DNA from: Streptomyces sp. AC550_RSS872
Lineage (GTDB): Bacteria; Actinomycetota; Actinomycetes; Streptomycetales; Streptomycetaceae
Assembly: GCF_019049285.1 (NCBI RefSeq)
Contig: NZ_JAGMUL010000208.1
Location: 163,901-227,900 of the forward strand
Reading direction: 5' to 3'
DNA length: 64,000 bases
Of the stretch, positions 1 through 7,599 are shown one piece after another; position 1 is the stretch's first letter; every line of letters starts with the position of its first letter. Under the pieces are notes generated by a model, which was not told the origin of the DNA, did not search any database, and saw nothing but the letters and a program-made list of their open reading frames with translations. Both the position numbers and the translations under genes were made by a program.

Positions 1-64
1 CGGCCGCGTAAGGACGTAGACGTAAGGGACGTACGCACGTACGAGTACGACACGGAGGACTTGC

Positions 65-946
65 GTGCAGCAATTCATCGGGGGGCGAACCCCGAGCCCC
101 CGCAGCGTGCTGCTCGCGGAGGTGGCCCAGGCCACCCAGCGGCTGGCCGACGCCGGCGTGCCCTCGCCGCGCAACGACGCGGAGGAGCTCGCCGCGTTCG
201 TGCACGGCGTGAAGCGGGGCGAGCTGCACTCCGTGAAGGACGCGGACTTCGACGCCCGCTACTGGGAGGTCATCGCCCGGCGTGAGCAGCGCGAGCCGCT
301 CCAGCACATCACCGGGCGGGCCTACTTCCGCTATCTCGAACTCCAAGTCGGGCCCGGGGTGTTCGTGCCCCGCCCCGAGACGGAGTCGGTGGTCGGCTGG
401 GCCATAGACGCCGTGCGCGCGATGGACGTCGTGGAGCCGTGCATCGTCGACCTGTGCACCGGCTCCGGCGCCATCGCGCTCGCCCTCGCCCAGGAGGTGC
501 CGCGCTCGCGCGTGCACGCCGTGGAGCTGTCCGAGGACGCGCTGCACTGGACCCGCAAGAACGTGGAGGGGTCCAGGGTCGAGCTCCGTCAGGGCAACGC
601 CCTGGACGCGTTCCCCGACCTGGACGGCCAGGTCGACCTGGTCATCTCCAACCCGCCCTACATCCCGCTCACCGAATGGGAGTACGTCGCTCCCGAGGCG
701 CGGGACTACGATCCTGAGCTCGCCCTGTTCTCCGGCGAGGACGGCCTCGATCTCATCCGCGGTCTGGAACGGACCGCACACCGGCTCCTGCGCCCCGGCG
801 GCGTCGTCGTCATCGAGCACGCCGACACCCAGGGCGGCCAGGTGCCGTGGATCTTCACCGAGGAGCGGGGCTGGGCCGACGCGGCCGACCACCCGGACCT
901 CAACAACCGCCCCCGGTTCGCGACGGCCCGCAAGGCACTGCCGTGA
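65..946 (+). CDS. prmC: Peptide chain release factor N5-glutamine methyltransferase (PrmC/HemK)
   Basis: SAM-dependent methyltransferase that methylates the Gln of the GGQ motif in release factors RF1/RF2. Seen: a Rossmann SAM site with the core DLCTGSGAIALALA at about residues 128-142 and the catalytic NPPY motif at about 196-199, in a 293-residue protein of normal family length. The start is GTG at 65, five bases after a good GGAGGA ribosome site (54-59). An in-frame GTG at 107 is closer to the usual N-terminus of Streptomyces PrmC, so this copy may carry about 14 extra N-terminal residues encoded by a G/C-rich stretch. In Streptomyces prmC normally follows prfA, which would lie just left of the window. 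It heads a + strand housekeeping run with the Sua5-family gene 52 bp downstream. Confidence 0.93.
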   Translation: MQQFIGGRTPSPRSVLLAEVAQATQRLADAGVPSPRNDAEELAAFVHGVKRGELHSVKDADFDARYWEVIARREQREPLQHITGRAYFRYLELQVGPGVFVPRPETESVVGWAIDAVRAMDVVEPCIVDLCTGSGAIALALAQEVPRSRVHAVELSEDALHWTRKNVEGSRVELRQGNALDAFPDLDGQVDLVISNPPYIPLTEWEYVAPEARDYDPELALFSGEDGLDLIRGLERTAHRLLRPGGVVVIEHADTQGGQVPWIFTEERGWADAADHPDLNNRPRFATARKALP

Positions 947-998
947 CCACCGCCGCGACTTCGATCCCGCAGTACGTGTACGAGGAGGCCCGCTAGAC

Positions 999-1646
999 AT
1001 GGCACGGCGATACGACACCAACGACGCGACCGACCGCACGACGGGTCTGCGTGAGGCCGCGTCCGCCGTCCGCCGGGGCGAACTCGTGGTCCTCCCGACC
1101 GACACGGTGTACGGCATCGGCGCCGACGCGTTCACCAAGGAGGCCGTCGGTGACCTGCTGGAGGCCAAGGGGCGGGGCCGTAACATGCCCACCCCTGTGC
1201 TGATCGGCTCCCCGAACACGCTCCACGGTCTCGTCACCGACTTCTCCGAGCTGGCCTGGGAACTGGTCGACGCGTTCTGGCCGGGCGCGCTGACGCTGGT
1301 CGCCAAGCACCAGCCGTCGTTGCAGTGGGACCTGGGGGACACGCGCGGCACGGTCGCGGTGCGGATGCCGCTGCACCCCGTCGCCATCGAGCTGCTGACG
1401 GAGGTCGGACCCATGGCGGTCTCCTCGGCCAACCTCACGGGTCACCCGGCCCCCGAGGACTGTGACGCCGCGCAGGAGATGCTCGGCGACTCGGTCTCCG
1501 TCTACCTGGACGGCGGCCCGACCCCCGGCAACGTCCCGTCGTCGATCGTCGACGTCACGGGCGAGGTGCCCCTCCTCCTGCGCGCGGGCGCGATCTCCGC
1601 GGACGAGCTGCGGAAGGTCGTACCCGACCTCGAGGTGGCCAATTGA
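999..1646 (+). CDS. sua5: L-threonylcarbamoyladenylate synthase (Sua5/YwlC/TsaC family)
   Basis: Makes threonylcarbamoyl-AMP from Thr, bicarbonate and ATP, the first step of t6A37 modification in ANN-decoding tRNAs. The 215-residue protein has the family signatures: PTDTVYGIG near residue 32, the KGRGRN segment (Lys/Arg of the nucleotide and threonine site) near 58, and the SSANLTG motif near 143. It is a single-domain TsaC-length protein without the C-terminal Sua5 extension. ATG at 999 is preceded by GAGGAGG at 982-988. Its stop codon overlaps the TTG start of the next gene, so the two are translationally coupled. Gene order prmC-sua5-phosphatase-glyA-wecA is the standard Streptomyces order. 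Confidence 0.92.
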   Translation: MARRYDTNDATDRTTGLREAASAVRRGELVVLPTDTVYGIGADAFTKEAVGDLLEAKGRGRNMPTPVLIGSPNTLHGLVTDFSELAWELVDAFWPGALTLVAKHQPSLQWDLGDTRGTVAVRMPLHPVAIELLTEVGPMAVSSANLTGHPAPEDCDAAQEMLGDSVSVYLDGGPTPGNVPSSIVDVTGEVPLLLRAGAISADELRKVVPDLEVAN

Positions 1647-2323
1647 CAGCCCCTGATGTGGGGCGTGGCATAGGCAACGGGGAAAGCGCGGCGGAGATCA
1701 CGACGACCTTCGTGGGACTCCCGCGCGACAGCTTCCGCATCCTCCACGTCAGCACCGGAAACGTGTGCCGCTCGCCGATCACCGAGCGGCTGACCCGTCA
1801 TTTCGTGGCGCAGCGCCTCGGAGTGCTGGGCGGCGGGCTGATCGTGGAGAGCGCGGGCACCTGGGGCCACGAGGGCGCGCCCATGGAATCCAACGCGGAG
1901 ACCGTCCTCGCCGACTTCGGCGCGGACGCCTCCGGCTTCACCGGCCGGGAGCTCCTCGACGAGCACGTCATCATGGCCGACCTCGTCCTCACGGCCACCC
2001 GCGACCACCGCGCCCAGGTCATCTCCATGGGCCATTCGGCGGGCCTGCGCACCTTCACCCTGAAGGAGTTCACCCGCCTGGTCCGCGCGATAGACCCCAC
2101 GACGCTCCCTCCCCTGGAGGACGGCGTCGTCCAGCGCGCACGTGCCCTGGTCCGGGCGGCGGCGGCTCTACGCGGGTGGCTTCTGGCGCCGACGGCTGAG
2201 GCGGACGAGGTGTATGACCCGTATGGGGCGCCGCTCGGGTTCTTCCGGTCGGTGGGGGACGAGATACATCAGGCGCTGGATCCGGTGGTGACGGCGCTGA
2301 CGGGTGTCCCCGCGAGGACGTAA
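1643..2323 (+). CDS. Low-molecular-weight protein tyrosine phosphatase-like protein, nucleophile Cys replaced by Ser
   Basis: A 226-residue member of the LMW-PTP/arsenate reductase fold. The phosphate-binding loop reads HVSTGNVCRSP (residues 35-45). In active enzymes it is V-C-x-G-N-x-C-R-S, where the first Cys is the nucleophile. Here that position (residue 37) is Ser, while Arg43 and the later DPYG general-acid-like segment remain. The N-terminus has about 30 extra residues. The start is TTG at 1643, overlapping the previous stop as TTGA; it gives the usual Met-Thr-Ala-Pro opening. An alternative is GTG at 1658. Without the Cys it is unlikely to be an ordinary tyrosine phosphatase; it may bind phosphotyrosine or phosphate only. 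I recall Streptomyces relatives at this locus with the same loop but cannot verify that here. Confidence 0.82.
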   Translation: MTAPDVGRGIGNGESAAEITTTFVGLPRDSFRILHVSTGNVCRSPITERLTRHFVAQRLGVLGGGLIVESAGTWGHEGAPMESNAETVLADFGADASGFTGRELLDEHVIMADLVLTATRDHRAQVISMGHSAGLRTFTLKEFTRLVRAIDPTTLPPLEDGVVQRARALVRAAAALRGWLLAPTAEADEVYDPYGAPLGFFRSVGDEIHQALDPVVTALTGVPART

Positions 2324-2399
2324 CAACACAGGGCGTCCCTGGCGCCCCGGGCCTACATTGGACGTACGTCATCGCCGACGCACGCCCCCGGAGCCCATC

Positions 2400-3638
2400 A
2401 TGTCGGTCACCCATACCCTCGAGGCCGATGTCCTGCGCCGGCAGGACCCTCAGCTCGCCGACATCCTGCTCGGGGAGCTGGAGCGGCAGTCGACGACGCT
2501 TCAGCTGATCGCCGCCGAGAACTACACGTCGCCGGCCGTCCTTGCGGCGCTCGGATCGCCGCTGGCCAACAAGTACGCCGAGGGCTATCCGGGGAGCCGG
2601 TACCACGGCGGGTGCGAGATGGTCGACGTCGCCGAGCGGCTCGCCGTCGAGCGGGCCAAGGCGCTGTTCGGGGCCGAGCACGCCAACGTCCAGTCCCATT
2701 CGGGCTCCTCCGCGGTGCTCGCCGCGTACGCAGCCTTGCTGCGGCCCGGTGACACCGTCCTCGCGCTCGGGCTGCCGTACGGCGGACACCTCACGCATGG
2801 CTCGCCCGCCAACTTCTCCGGCCGCTGGTTCGACTTCGTCGGCTACGGGGTGGACGCCGAGACCGGGCTCATCGACCACGACCAGGTGCGCACCCTGGCC
2901 CTGGCGCACCGGCCCAAGGCGATCGTCTGCGGGTCCATCGCCTACCCCCGGCACATCGACTACGCCTTCTTCCGTGACATCGCCGACGAGGTGGGCGCGT
3001 ATCTCATCGCCGACGCCGCCCACCCGATGGGGCTCGTCGCCGGGGGAGCGGCGCCCAGTCCGGTGCCGTACGCCGATGTGGTGTGCGCCACCACGCACAA
3101 GGTGCTGCGCGGCCCGCGCGGCGGCATGCTCCTGTGCGGCGCGGATCTCGCCGAGCGCGTCGACCGTGCCGTGTTCCCCTTCACCCAGGGCGGCGCCCAG
3201 ATGCACACCATCGCCGCAAAGGCCGTCGCGTTCGGGGAGGCGGCGACGCCGGCGTTCGCGGTGTACGCCCATCAGGTGGTCGCCAACGCGAGGGTGCTCG
3301 CGGCCGGGCTGGCGGCGGAGGGCCTCGTCGTCACCACGGGCGGCACCGACACCCACCTCATCACCGCCGACCCGGCGCCCCTTGGCGTCGACGGCCGTGC
3401 GGCGCGCGGACGGCTCGCGGCGGCCGGGATCGTCCTCGACTGCTGTGCGCTGCCGCACGGCGACGTCCGTGGCCTGCGCCTCGGTACGGCGGCCGTGACC
3501 ACCCAGGGCATGGGGGAGAAGGAGATGGTGTGGCTCGCCGCTACGATGGCCCGGGTGCTCAAGGGGGAGACCGAAAGCCAGAAGGTACGTGAAGAAGTGC
3601 GGGAGCTGGCCGGTGGATTTCCGCCCTATCCGGGCTGA
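2400..3638 (+). CDS. glyA: Serine hydroxymethyltransferase (GlyA-type)
   Basis: PLP enzyme interconverting serine plus tetrahydrofolate with glycine plus 5,10-methylene-THF. The 412-residue protein has SHMT landmarks: the AAENYTS segment near residue 40, the YPGSRYHGG substrate motif near 62, and the PLP Lys in TTHKVLRGPRGG (Lys234). The ATG at 2400 is preceded by a short GGAG at about 2388. Upstream extension of the frame into the previous gene's tail is low-complexity and not family-like, so it was rejected. The 76-bp gap before it contains a G/C-rich inverted stretch and may hold its own promoter. In Streptomyces this is usually the second glyA paralogue, next to wecA. Confidence 0.92.
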   Translation: MSVTHTLEADVLRRQDPQLADILLGELERQSTTLQLIAAENYTSPAVLAALGSPLANKYAEGYPGSRYHGGCEMVDVAERLAVERAKALFGAEHANVQSHSGSSAVLAAYAALLRPGDTVLALGLPYGGHLTHGSPANFSGRWFDFVGYGVDAETGLIDHDQVRTLALAHRPKAIVCGSIAYPRHIDYAFFRDIADEVGAYLIADAAHPMGLVAGGAAPSPVPYADVVCATTHKVLRGPRGGMLLCGADLAERVDRAVFPFTQGGAQMHTIAAKAVAFGEAATPAFAVYAHQVVANARVLAAGLAAEGLVVTTGGTDTHLITADPAPLGVDGRAARGRLAAAGIVLDCCALPHGDVRGLRLGTAAVTTQGMGEKEMVWLAATMARVLKGETESQKVREEVRELAGGFPPYPG

Positions 3639-3778
3639 GGAGGGGTACCTGCGCCTTCGTACACAGCCACACGTGCAACCATCGTCGCTACCCGGAAGTC
3701 CCTGCACATATGCGTCGCGTACGCGTCCATCGCTAGTGTGTGGGGCTGAGATGGCCAGCGAGACCTGTGGGGAAGCCT

Positions 3779-5146
3779 GTGCGTGAATACCTGCTGACGC
3801 TCTGCATCACGGCCGCGGTGACGTATCTGCTGACAGGGCCGGTACGCAAATTCGCGATCGTGGCCGGGGCGATGCCGGAGATCCGGGCACGTGACGTGCA
3901 CCGGGAACCCACTCCGCGGCTCGGCGGTATCGCGATGTTCTTCGGGCTGTGCGCGGGTCTGCTGGTCGCCGACCACCTCACGAACCTCAGTGCCGTCTTC
4001 GAGAAGTCCAACGAACCGCGGGCGCTGCTCTCCGGAGCGGCGCTCATCTGGCTGATCGGCGTCCTGGACGACAAGTTCGAGATCGACGCCCTGATCAAGC
4101 TGGGCGGCCAGATGATCGCCGCGGGCGTCATGGTCATGCAGGGTCTGACGATCCTGTGGCTGCCCATCCCCGGCTTCGGCTCGGTCGCCCTGACCCAGTG
4201 GCAGGGCACCCTGCTGACGGTCGCCCTGGTCGTCATCACCATCAACGCGGTCAACTTCGTCGACGGCCTGGACGGCCTCGCGGCGGGCATGGTGTGCATC
4301 GCCTCGGCCGCGTTCTTCCTCTACGCCTACCGCGTCTGGGTGTCGTACGGCATCGAGGCCGCCGCGCCGGCCACCCTGTTCTCGGCGATCCTGATGGGCA
4401 TGTGCCTGGGCTTCCTGCCGCACAACATGCACCCCGCGCGGATCTTCATGGGCGACTCCGGCTCGATGCTGATCGGCCTGGTCCTCGCGGCGGGCGCGAT
4501 CTCGATCACCGGACAGGTCGACCCGGACGCGCTGAAGCTGTTCGCGGGGTCGGAGAAGGCGGCTGTGCACCAGACGGTGCCGGTCTACATTCCTCTGCTG
4601 CTGCCGTTGACGATCATCGCGATCCCGGCGGCCGACCTGGTGCTGGCGATCGTGCGCCGCACCTGGCGGGGGCAGTCGCCGTTCGCCGCCGACCGCGGCC
4701 ACCTCCACCACCGCCTCCTGGAGATCGGCCACTCCCACAGCCGCGCGGTGCTGATCATGTACTTCTGGTCGGCCCTGATCGCCTTCGGCGCGCTCGCCTA
4801 CTCCGTGAACTCGGCGTCGATGTGGATCGTCCTGGGCGTGGTCTTCCTCAGCGCCATCGGCCTGGCCCTGCTGCTGCTCCCCCGCTTCACGCCCCGCGCC
4901 CCGCGCTGGGCCGAGCGCTTCGTACCGCCGCGCTACCGGCGAAGCCCGGCGGCGGCCACGGTCGGTTCCGGGCCCGCTCGTGACCGGCTCCCGATGGCCT
5001 CCGGGGAGCCCGTACTCTCCTCGGCCGAAGGGACCGCCGGGATGGTGGTACCCCGCGAGCCGGGCGTCCACCGCAAGCTGAATGGCGCCACCGCACTGTC
5101 CGACCGCTCGACGCGGGTGCGGACGCATGAGCGGGAGCGGGCTTAG
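3779..5146 (+). CDS. wecA: Undecaprenyl-phosphate GlcNAc-1-phosphate transferase family protein (WecA/Rfe)
   Basis: Polytopic membrane enzyme of the MraY/WecA family that moves a sugar-1-phosphate from a UDP-sugar to a polyprenyl phosphate, starting cell-wall polymer or glycan assembly. The 455-residue protein has many hydrophobic helices and the family's Asp motifs: LDD near residues 96-98, NFVDGLDGLA at 159-168, and the HLHHRLL loop near 308. The C-terminal 80 residues are hydrophilic and probably cytoplasmic. The GTG at 3779 follows GGGGAAG; a start at 3740 would add a poor leader. The 140-bp gap before it may hold a promoter. In Streptomyces the next gene is normally atpI of the ATP synthase operon; here the - strand mutase-like gene faces it only 28 bp away. 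Confidence 0.9.
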   Translation: MREYLLTLCITAAVTYLLTGPVRKFAIVAGAMPEIRARDVHREPTPRLGGIAMFFGLCAGLLVADHLTNLSAVFEKSNEPRALLSGAALIWLIGVLDDKFEIDALIKLGGQMIAAGVMVMQGLTILWLPIPGFGSVALTQWQGTLLTVALVVITINAVNFVDGLDGLAAGMVCIASAAFFLYAYRVWVSYGIEAAAPATLFSAILMGMCLGFLPHNMHPARIFMGDSGSMLIGLVLAAGAISITGQVDPDALKLFAGSEKAAVHQTVPVYIPLLLPLTIIAIPAADLVLAIVRRTWRGQSPFAADRGHLHHRLLEIGHSHSRAVLIMYFWSALIAFGALAYSVNSASMWIVLGVVFLSAIGLALLLLPRFTPRAPRWAERFVPPRYRRSPAAATVGSGPARDRLPMASGEPVLSSAEGTAGMVVPREPGVHRKLNGATALSDRSTRVRTHERERA

Positions 5147-5160
5147 CCGGTCGGGCGGGG

Positions 5161-5184
5161 GTCAGTGGAGGGCGTCAGTGGAGG
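5161..5184 (+). repeat. Two tandem copies of an 11-base repeat between convergent genes
   Basis: GTCAGTGGAGG occurs at 5161-5171 and again at 5174-5184 (13-base period). It spans the stop codon of the - strand mutase-like gene. There is no clear hairpin terminator between wecA and that gene. The repeat may be a scar of the event that placed foreign DNA beside wecA, but this is only a guess. Confidence 0.5.
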
Positions 5185-6347
5185 GGGTCCTGGGGGTGTG
5201 GGCCCCAGGCTGTGCGGAGGACCGTGGTGACCTCGCCCACGGTGGCTCTGACGGACAGGGCGTCCTTCATGGGGTGGAGAACGTTGTCGTCGCTGTGTGC
5301 GGCCTTGCGGAGGCGTAGCAGGGCCTCAGTGACCGATGTCTCGACGCGCCAGGCGCGCAGCTTGGCCAGTTGTTCGGTCTGGCGGGCGCGCAGGGCGGCG
5401 GAGGCCAGGTGTGGCCGGGGTGGCGGGCGGTGCTCGAAGCGTCGGCCGAGCTGCGTGTCGCCCAGGCCGTGCTCGACGACCGGGAGTACGCCGCCCATGC
5501 CCCGCAGCCGCTCCAGCAGGGCGAGTGCCTCGGTCGAGATGTCCGCCGTGCGAGTACGCCGCCGATCCGGGGGAGCGGGCGTGCCGCCCCGCGGCTGCTG
5601 GACGTAGAGGCGGGGTACGGCCGCGTCTGCCGCCAGCGTCCACACCCGGCGTACCGCGCGCAGCTTCGCCCGGTTCTCGGCGCCGGTGGCGCCCTGGGCG
5701 AGGCAGAGGGTCAGCCGGGGCACGACCAGGCTCGGGTCCAGGCCGGGCACCGCGGCGGCAGCGCGCAGGTACTCCATGCCACAGGCGACGGCGAAGGCGA
5801 CCTCCAGCGCCGGATCCGCGCCGGGCCCCGCCAACTGGTGGCCGCACACCGACAGACACTGCCAGCGGGGCAGCTCGGCCGTGCCGTACGCGACGACGTC
5901 CGTGGCCAGCCGCAGCAGGTGGCGCAGCGGGAGTCCGCCGAGTCCGCCCGCGAGGAAGCTGCGGAAGGCGTCGTTGCGGACCGCCCCGGCCAGCCGGCGG
6001 GGCGTCATCCCCTGCTCCTCCGCGACGAGCTGGTACAGCAGCAGAAGGGGAGCCGCCGCGGCGCCGGCCGCCAGCGTGGGACGTATCCGGTCCAGGGGGA
6101 GCCCGCTGAAGAGCACGCGCATGTCGTCAATGGAGTCGACGGAGACCCCGCAGCGGCCGACCAGCCCCCGTGCCTGGGGCGCGTCGGAGTCGAGGCCGGC
6201 CCGTGTGGGCAGGTCGAAGACGACCGGCACGATCCTGGTGCCGGCGGCGAACAGCTGCCGGAACGTGGCGTTGGCCTGGGTCGCGGTACCGGAGACGGTC
6301 ATGCGGCGGGGCCGGACGGGAGTGTCCGCTCGGTCACTGGTCCGCAC
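5175..6347 (-). CDS. Degenerate methylmalonyl-CoA mutase-like protein (large-subunit catalytic domain only)
   Basis: The 390-residue product resembles the TIM-barrel catalytic domain of B12-dependent acyl-CoA mutases: a TATQANATFRQL stretch, then VVFDLPTRAGLDSD, VGRCGVSVDSIDDMRVLFSG and the EEQGMTPRRLAGAVRND segment. A QTEQLAKLRAWR stretch and a final ATVGEVTTVL stretch match the end of mutase catalytic domains. The C-terminal B12-binding domain is absent. The N-terminal segment before the barrel and the internal S..TSG / SLHTN-type region that lines the active site also appear missing or replaced by a Pro/Arg-rich stretch, so mutase activity is doubtful. The start is GTG at 6347, overlapping the upstream phosphoesterase by 14 bp; ATG at 6302 is an alternative. 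The two - strand genes look like one unit. Confidence 0.72.
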   Translation of the reverse strand: MRTSDRADTPVRPRRMTVSGTATQANATFRQLFAAGTRIVPVVFDLPTRAGLDSDAPQARGLVGRCGVSVDSIDDMRVLFSGLPLDRIRPTLAAGAAAAPLLLLYQLVAEEQGMTPRRLAGAVRNDAFRSFLAGGLGGLPLRHLLRLATDVVAYGTAELPRWQCLSVCGHQLAGPGADPALEVAFAVACGMEYLRAAAAVPGLDPSLVVPRLTLCLAQGATGAENRAKLRAVRRVWTLAADAAVPRLYVQQPRGGTPAPPDRRRTRTADISTEALALLERLRGMGGVLPVVEHGLGDTQLGRRFEHRPPPRPHLASAALRARQTEQLAKLRAWRVETSVTEALLRLRKAAHSDDNVLHPMKDALSVRATVGEVTTVLRTAWGPHPQDPLH

Positions 6348-7215
6348 CGCCTATGCCCGCCGGTACCCGGCCCAGCACATCGACCGGCCAGTGCGGCCTT
6401 CGCCGGGGCCATCGTCGCCACTCCCGCGGATAGCCGAGGGACGCCTCGTGGTGGGGCACGCCCTGCCAGTGGATCAGCCGCGGGATGTGCAGATGGCCGT
6501 AGACCACCGCGGCCGCCCGGTAGCGCACGGGCCAGTCCGCCGTCGCCGTGGTGCCGCACCACAGGGCGAACTCGGGGTGGCGCAGGGCGCGGGTGGGTTC
6601 CCGGACGAGGGGGAAGTGGTTGACGAGGACGGTGGGTGTGTCGTCCTGCTCGACGAGCGCGTCGAGCCGGGCTCGGGTCTCGGTGACCCGCGCCCGGCAC
6701 CAGGCCTCACGGCTCGGCCAGGGATCCGGGTCGAGCAGGAACTCGTCCGTGCAGATCACCCCGGCCTCGTCGGCGAGGTGCAGCGCGTGGCTCTTGGACC
6801 AGGCGGCCGGCGGCAGGAAGCTGTAGTCGTAGAGGAGGAAGAGCGGGACGACGGTCAGCGGGCCGCCCCGGCCGTGCCAGACGGGGTAGGGGTCCTCGGG
6901 TGTGACGACGCCCAGGGCGCGGCAGCGTTCCACCAGATACCGGTACTTGGCCTCACCGCGAAGGTCATCGGGGTCACCCGGCGCGGTCCACAGTTCATGG
7001 TTGCCGGGGGTCCACACGACCTTGGCGAACCGGTCGCGCAGCAGGGACAGCGCCCATGTGATGTCGGACACCGTCTCGCCCACGTCCCCGGCGACCAGCA
7101 GCCAGTCCTCGTCGGAGTCCGGGCGGAGCCGCTCGACGAGGTCCCTGTTCTCCTGGTGGCGGACATGGACGTCGCTGATGGCGAGAAGCCGGCCAGCGTG
7201 TCGATTCCGGCTCAA
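6334..7215 (-). CDS. Calcineurin-like metallophosphoesterase
   Basis: A hydrolase of the dinuclear-metal phosphoesterase fold. Visible metal-binding motifs in order: SDVHV (DxH) near the N-terminus, AGDVGE (GDxxx), TPGNHEL (GNHE), and VYGHLH (GHxH) near the C-terminus. The substrate is unknown; no signal peptide is evident, so it is probably cytoplasmic. I chose TTG at 7215 because it follows a strong GGGGAGGG site by 5 bases and sits just ahead of the conserved domain. GTG at 7281 is possible but has a weaker site and adds 22 low-complexity residues. It reads away from the thioesterase gene, and a G-rich box of the cluster type lies upstream in its own orientation (7298-7305), so it may be co-regulated with the PKS cluster. 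Confidence 0.82.
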   Translation of the reverse strand: MSRNRHAGRLLAISDVHVRHQENRDLVERLRPDSDEDWLLVAGDVGETVSDITWALSLLRDRFAKVVWTPGNHELWTAPGDPDDLRGEAKYRYLVERCRALGVVTPEDPYPVWHGRGGPLTVVPLFLLYDYSFLPPAAWSKSHALHLADEAGVICTDEFLLDPDPWPSREAWCRARVTETRARLDALVEQDDTPTVLVNHFPLVREPTRALRHPEFALWCGTTATADWPVRYRAAAVVYGHLHIPRLIHWQGVPHHEASLGYPREWRRWPRRRPHWPVDVLGRVPAGIGGADQ

Positions 7216-7297
7216 CTCTGCCCTCCCCAGGCCCCCGGGCCGCCGGTCCGGGGCGGCATCGTGTCTCACAGCCTGATCCACCGCCCCGAGAGGTGGA

Positions 7298-7305
7298 ACC
7301 CCTAA
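7298..7305 (-). promoter_or_regulatory. Candidate LAL-regulator box upstream of the phosphoesterase gene
   Basis: Reads TTAGGGGT on the minus strand, ending about 83 bases before the chosen phosphoesterase start. It matches the boxes found on the plus strand upstream of the thioesterase, second regulator, P450 and PKS genes. Function is inferred from recurrence and placement only. Confidence 0.45.
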
Positions 7306-7479
7306 TCCGCACCCCGACCGCCGGTGTGTGGAGCGGGCATCCCCCCGGGAGTGGGGAGGCTCACACTGTGCCTACGCCGCTGATCCCGGCGCTTGCCCGG
7401 CCACCCGCCGGGCCGGGGCGCGCCACACCCCCTCCTGTCGAAGAAGGCCAGCTCAGGCAGCATTTTCTGGTCGGCGCAC

Positions 7480-7527
7480 TAGGGGGGTGTGCGCGGGATT
7501 AGGGGTTGTGGGGCGAGTAAGGGGTCG
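7480..7527 (+). promoter_or_regulatory. Three tandem G-rich boxes upstream of the thioesterase gene
   Basis: TAGGGG starts at 7480 (in CTAGGGGGGT), TTAGGGGT at 7499, and TAAGGGGTC at 7518. They lie on one strand at about 18-20 base spacing, roughly two helical turns, ending about 70 bases before the thioesterase ATG. The same core appears in other gaps of the cluster. Probable operators for one or both LAL regulators. Confidence 0.6.
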
Positions 7528-7599
7528 CCAAGCATGGTGGATGTGACGAAAGGGCCCAGGGGGCAGAGCCCGACGGCCCTCTGTAGCACGAAAGGTTCT

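Larger units (their letters stand above)
7216..7599. other. Divergent intergenic region between phosphoesterase and thioesterase genes
   Basis: No gene is supported in these 384 bases. The left side holds the phosphoesterase ribosome site and a minus-strand TTAGGGGT box. The right side holds three plus-strand boxes of the same type at about 20-base spacing. Promoters for both directions are expected here, but I do not see confident -35/-10 pairs. Confidence 0.6.

Noticed and set aside
1..64. A possible tail of prfA left of prmC
   Set aside because: A TAA at 9-11 could end an upstream gene, but only two codons are visible before it, so nothing can be called.
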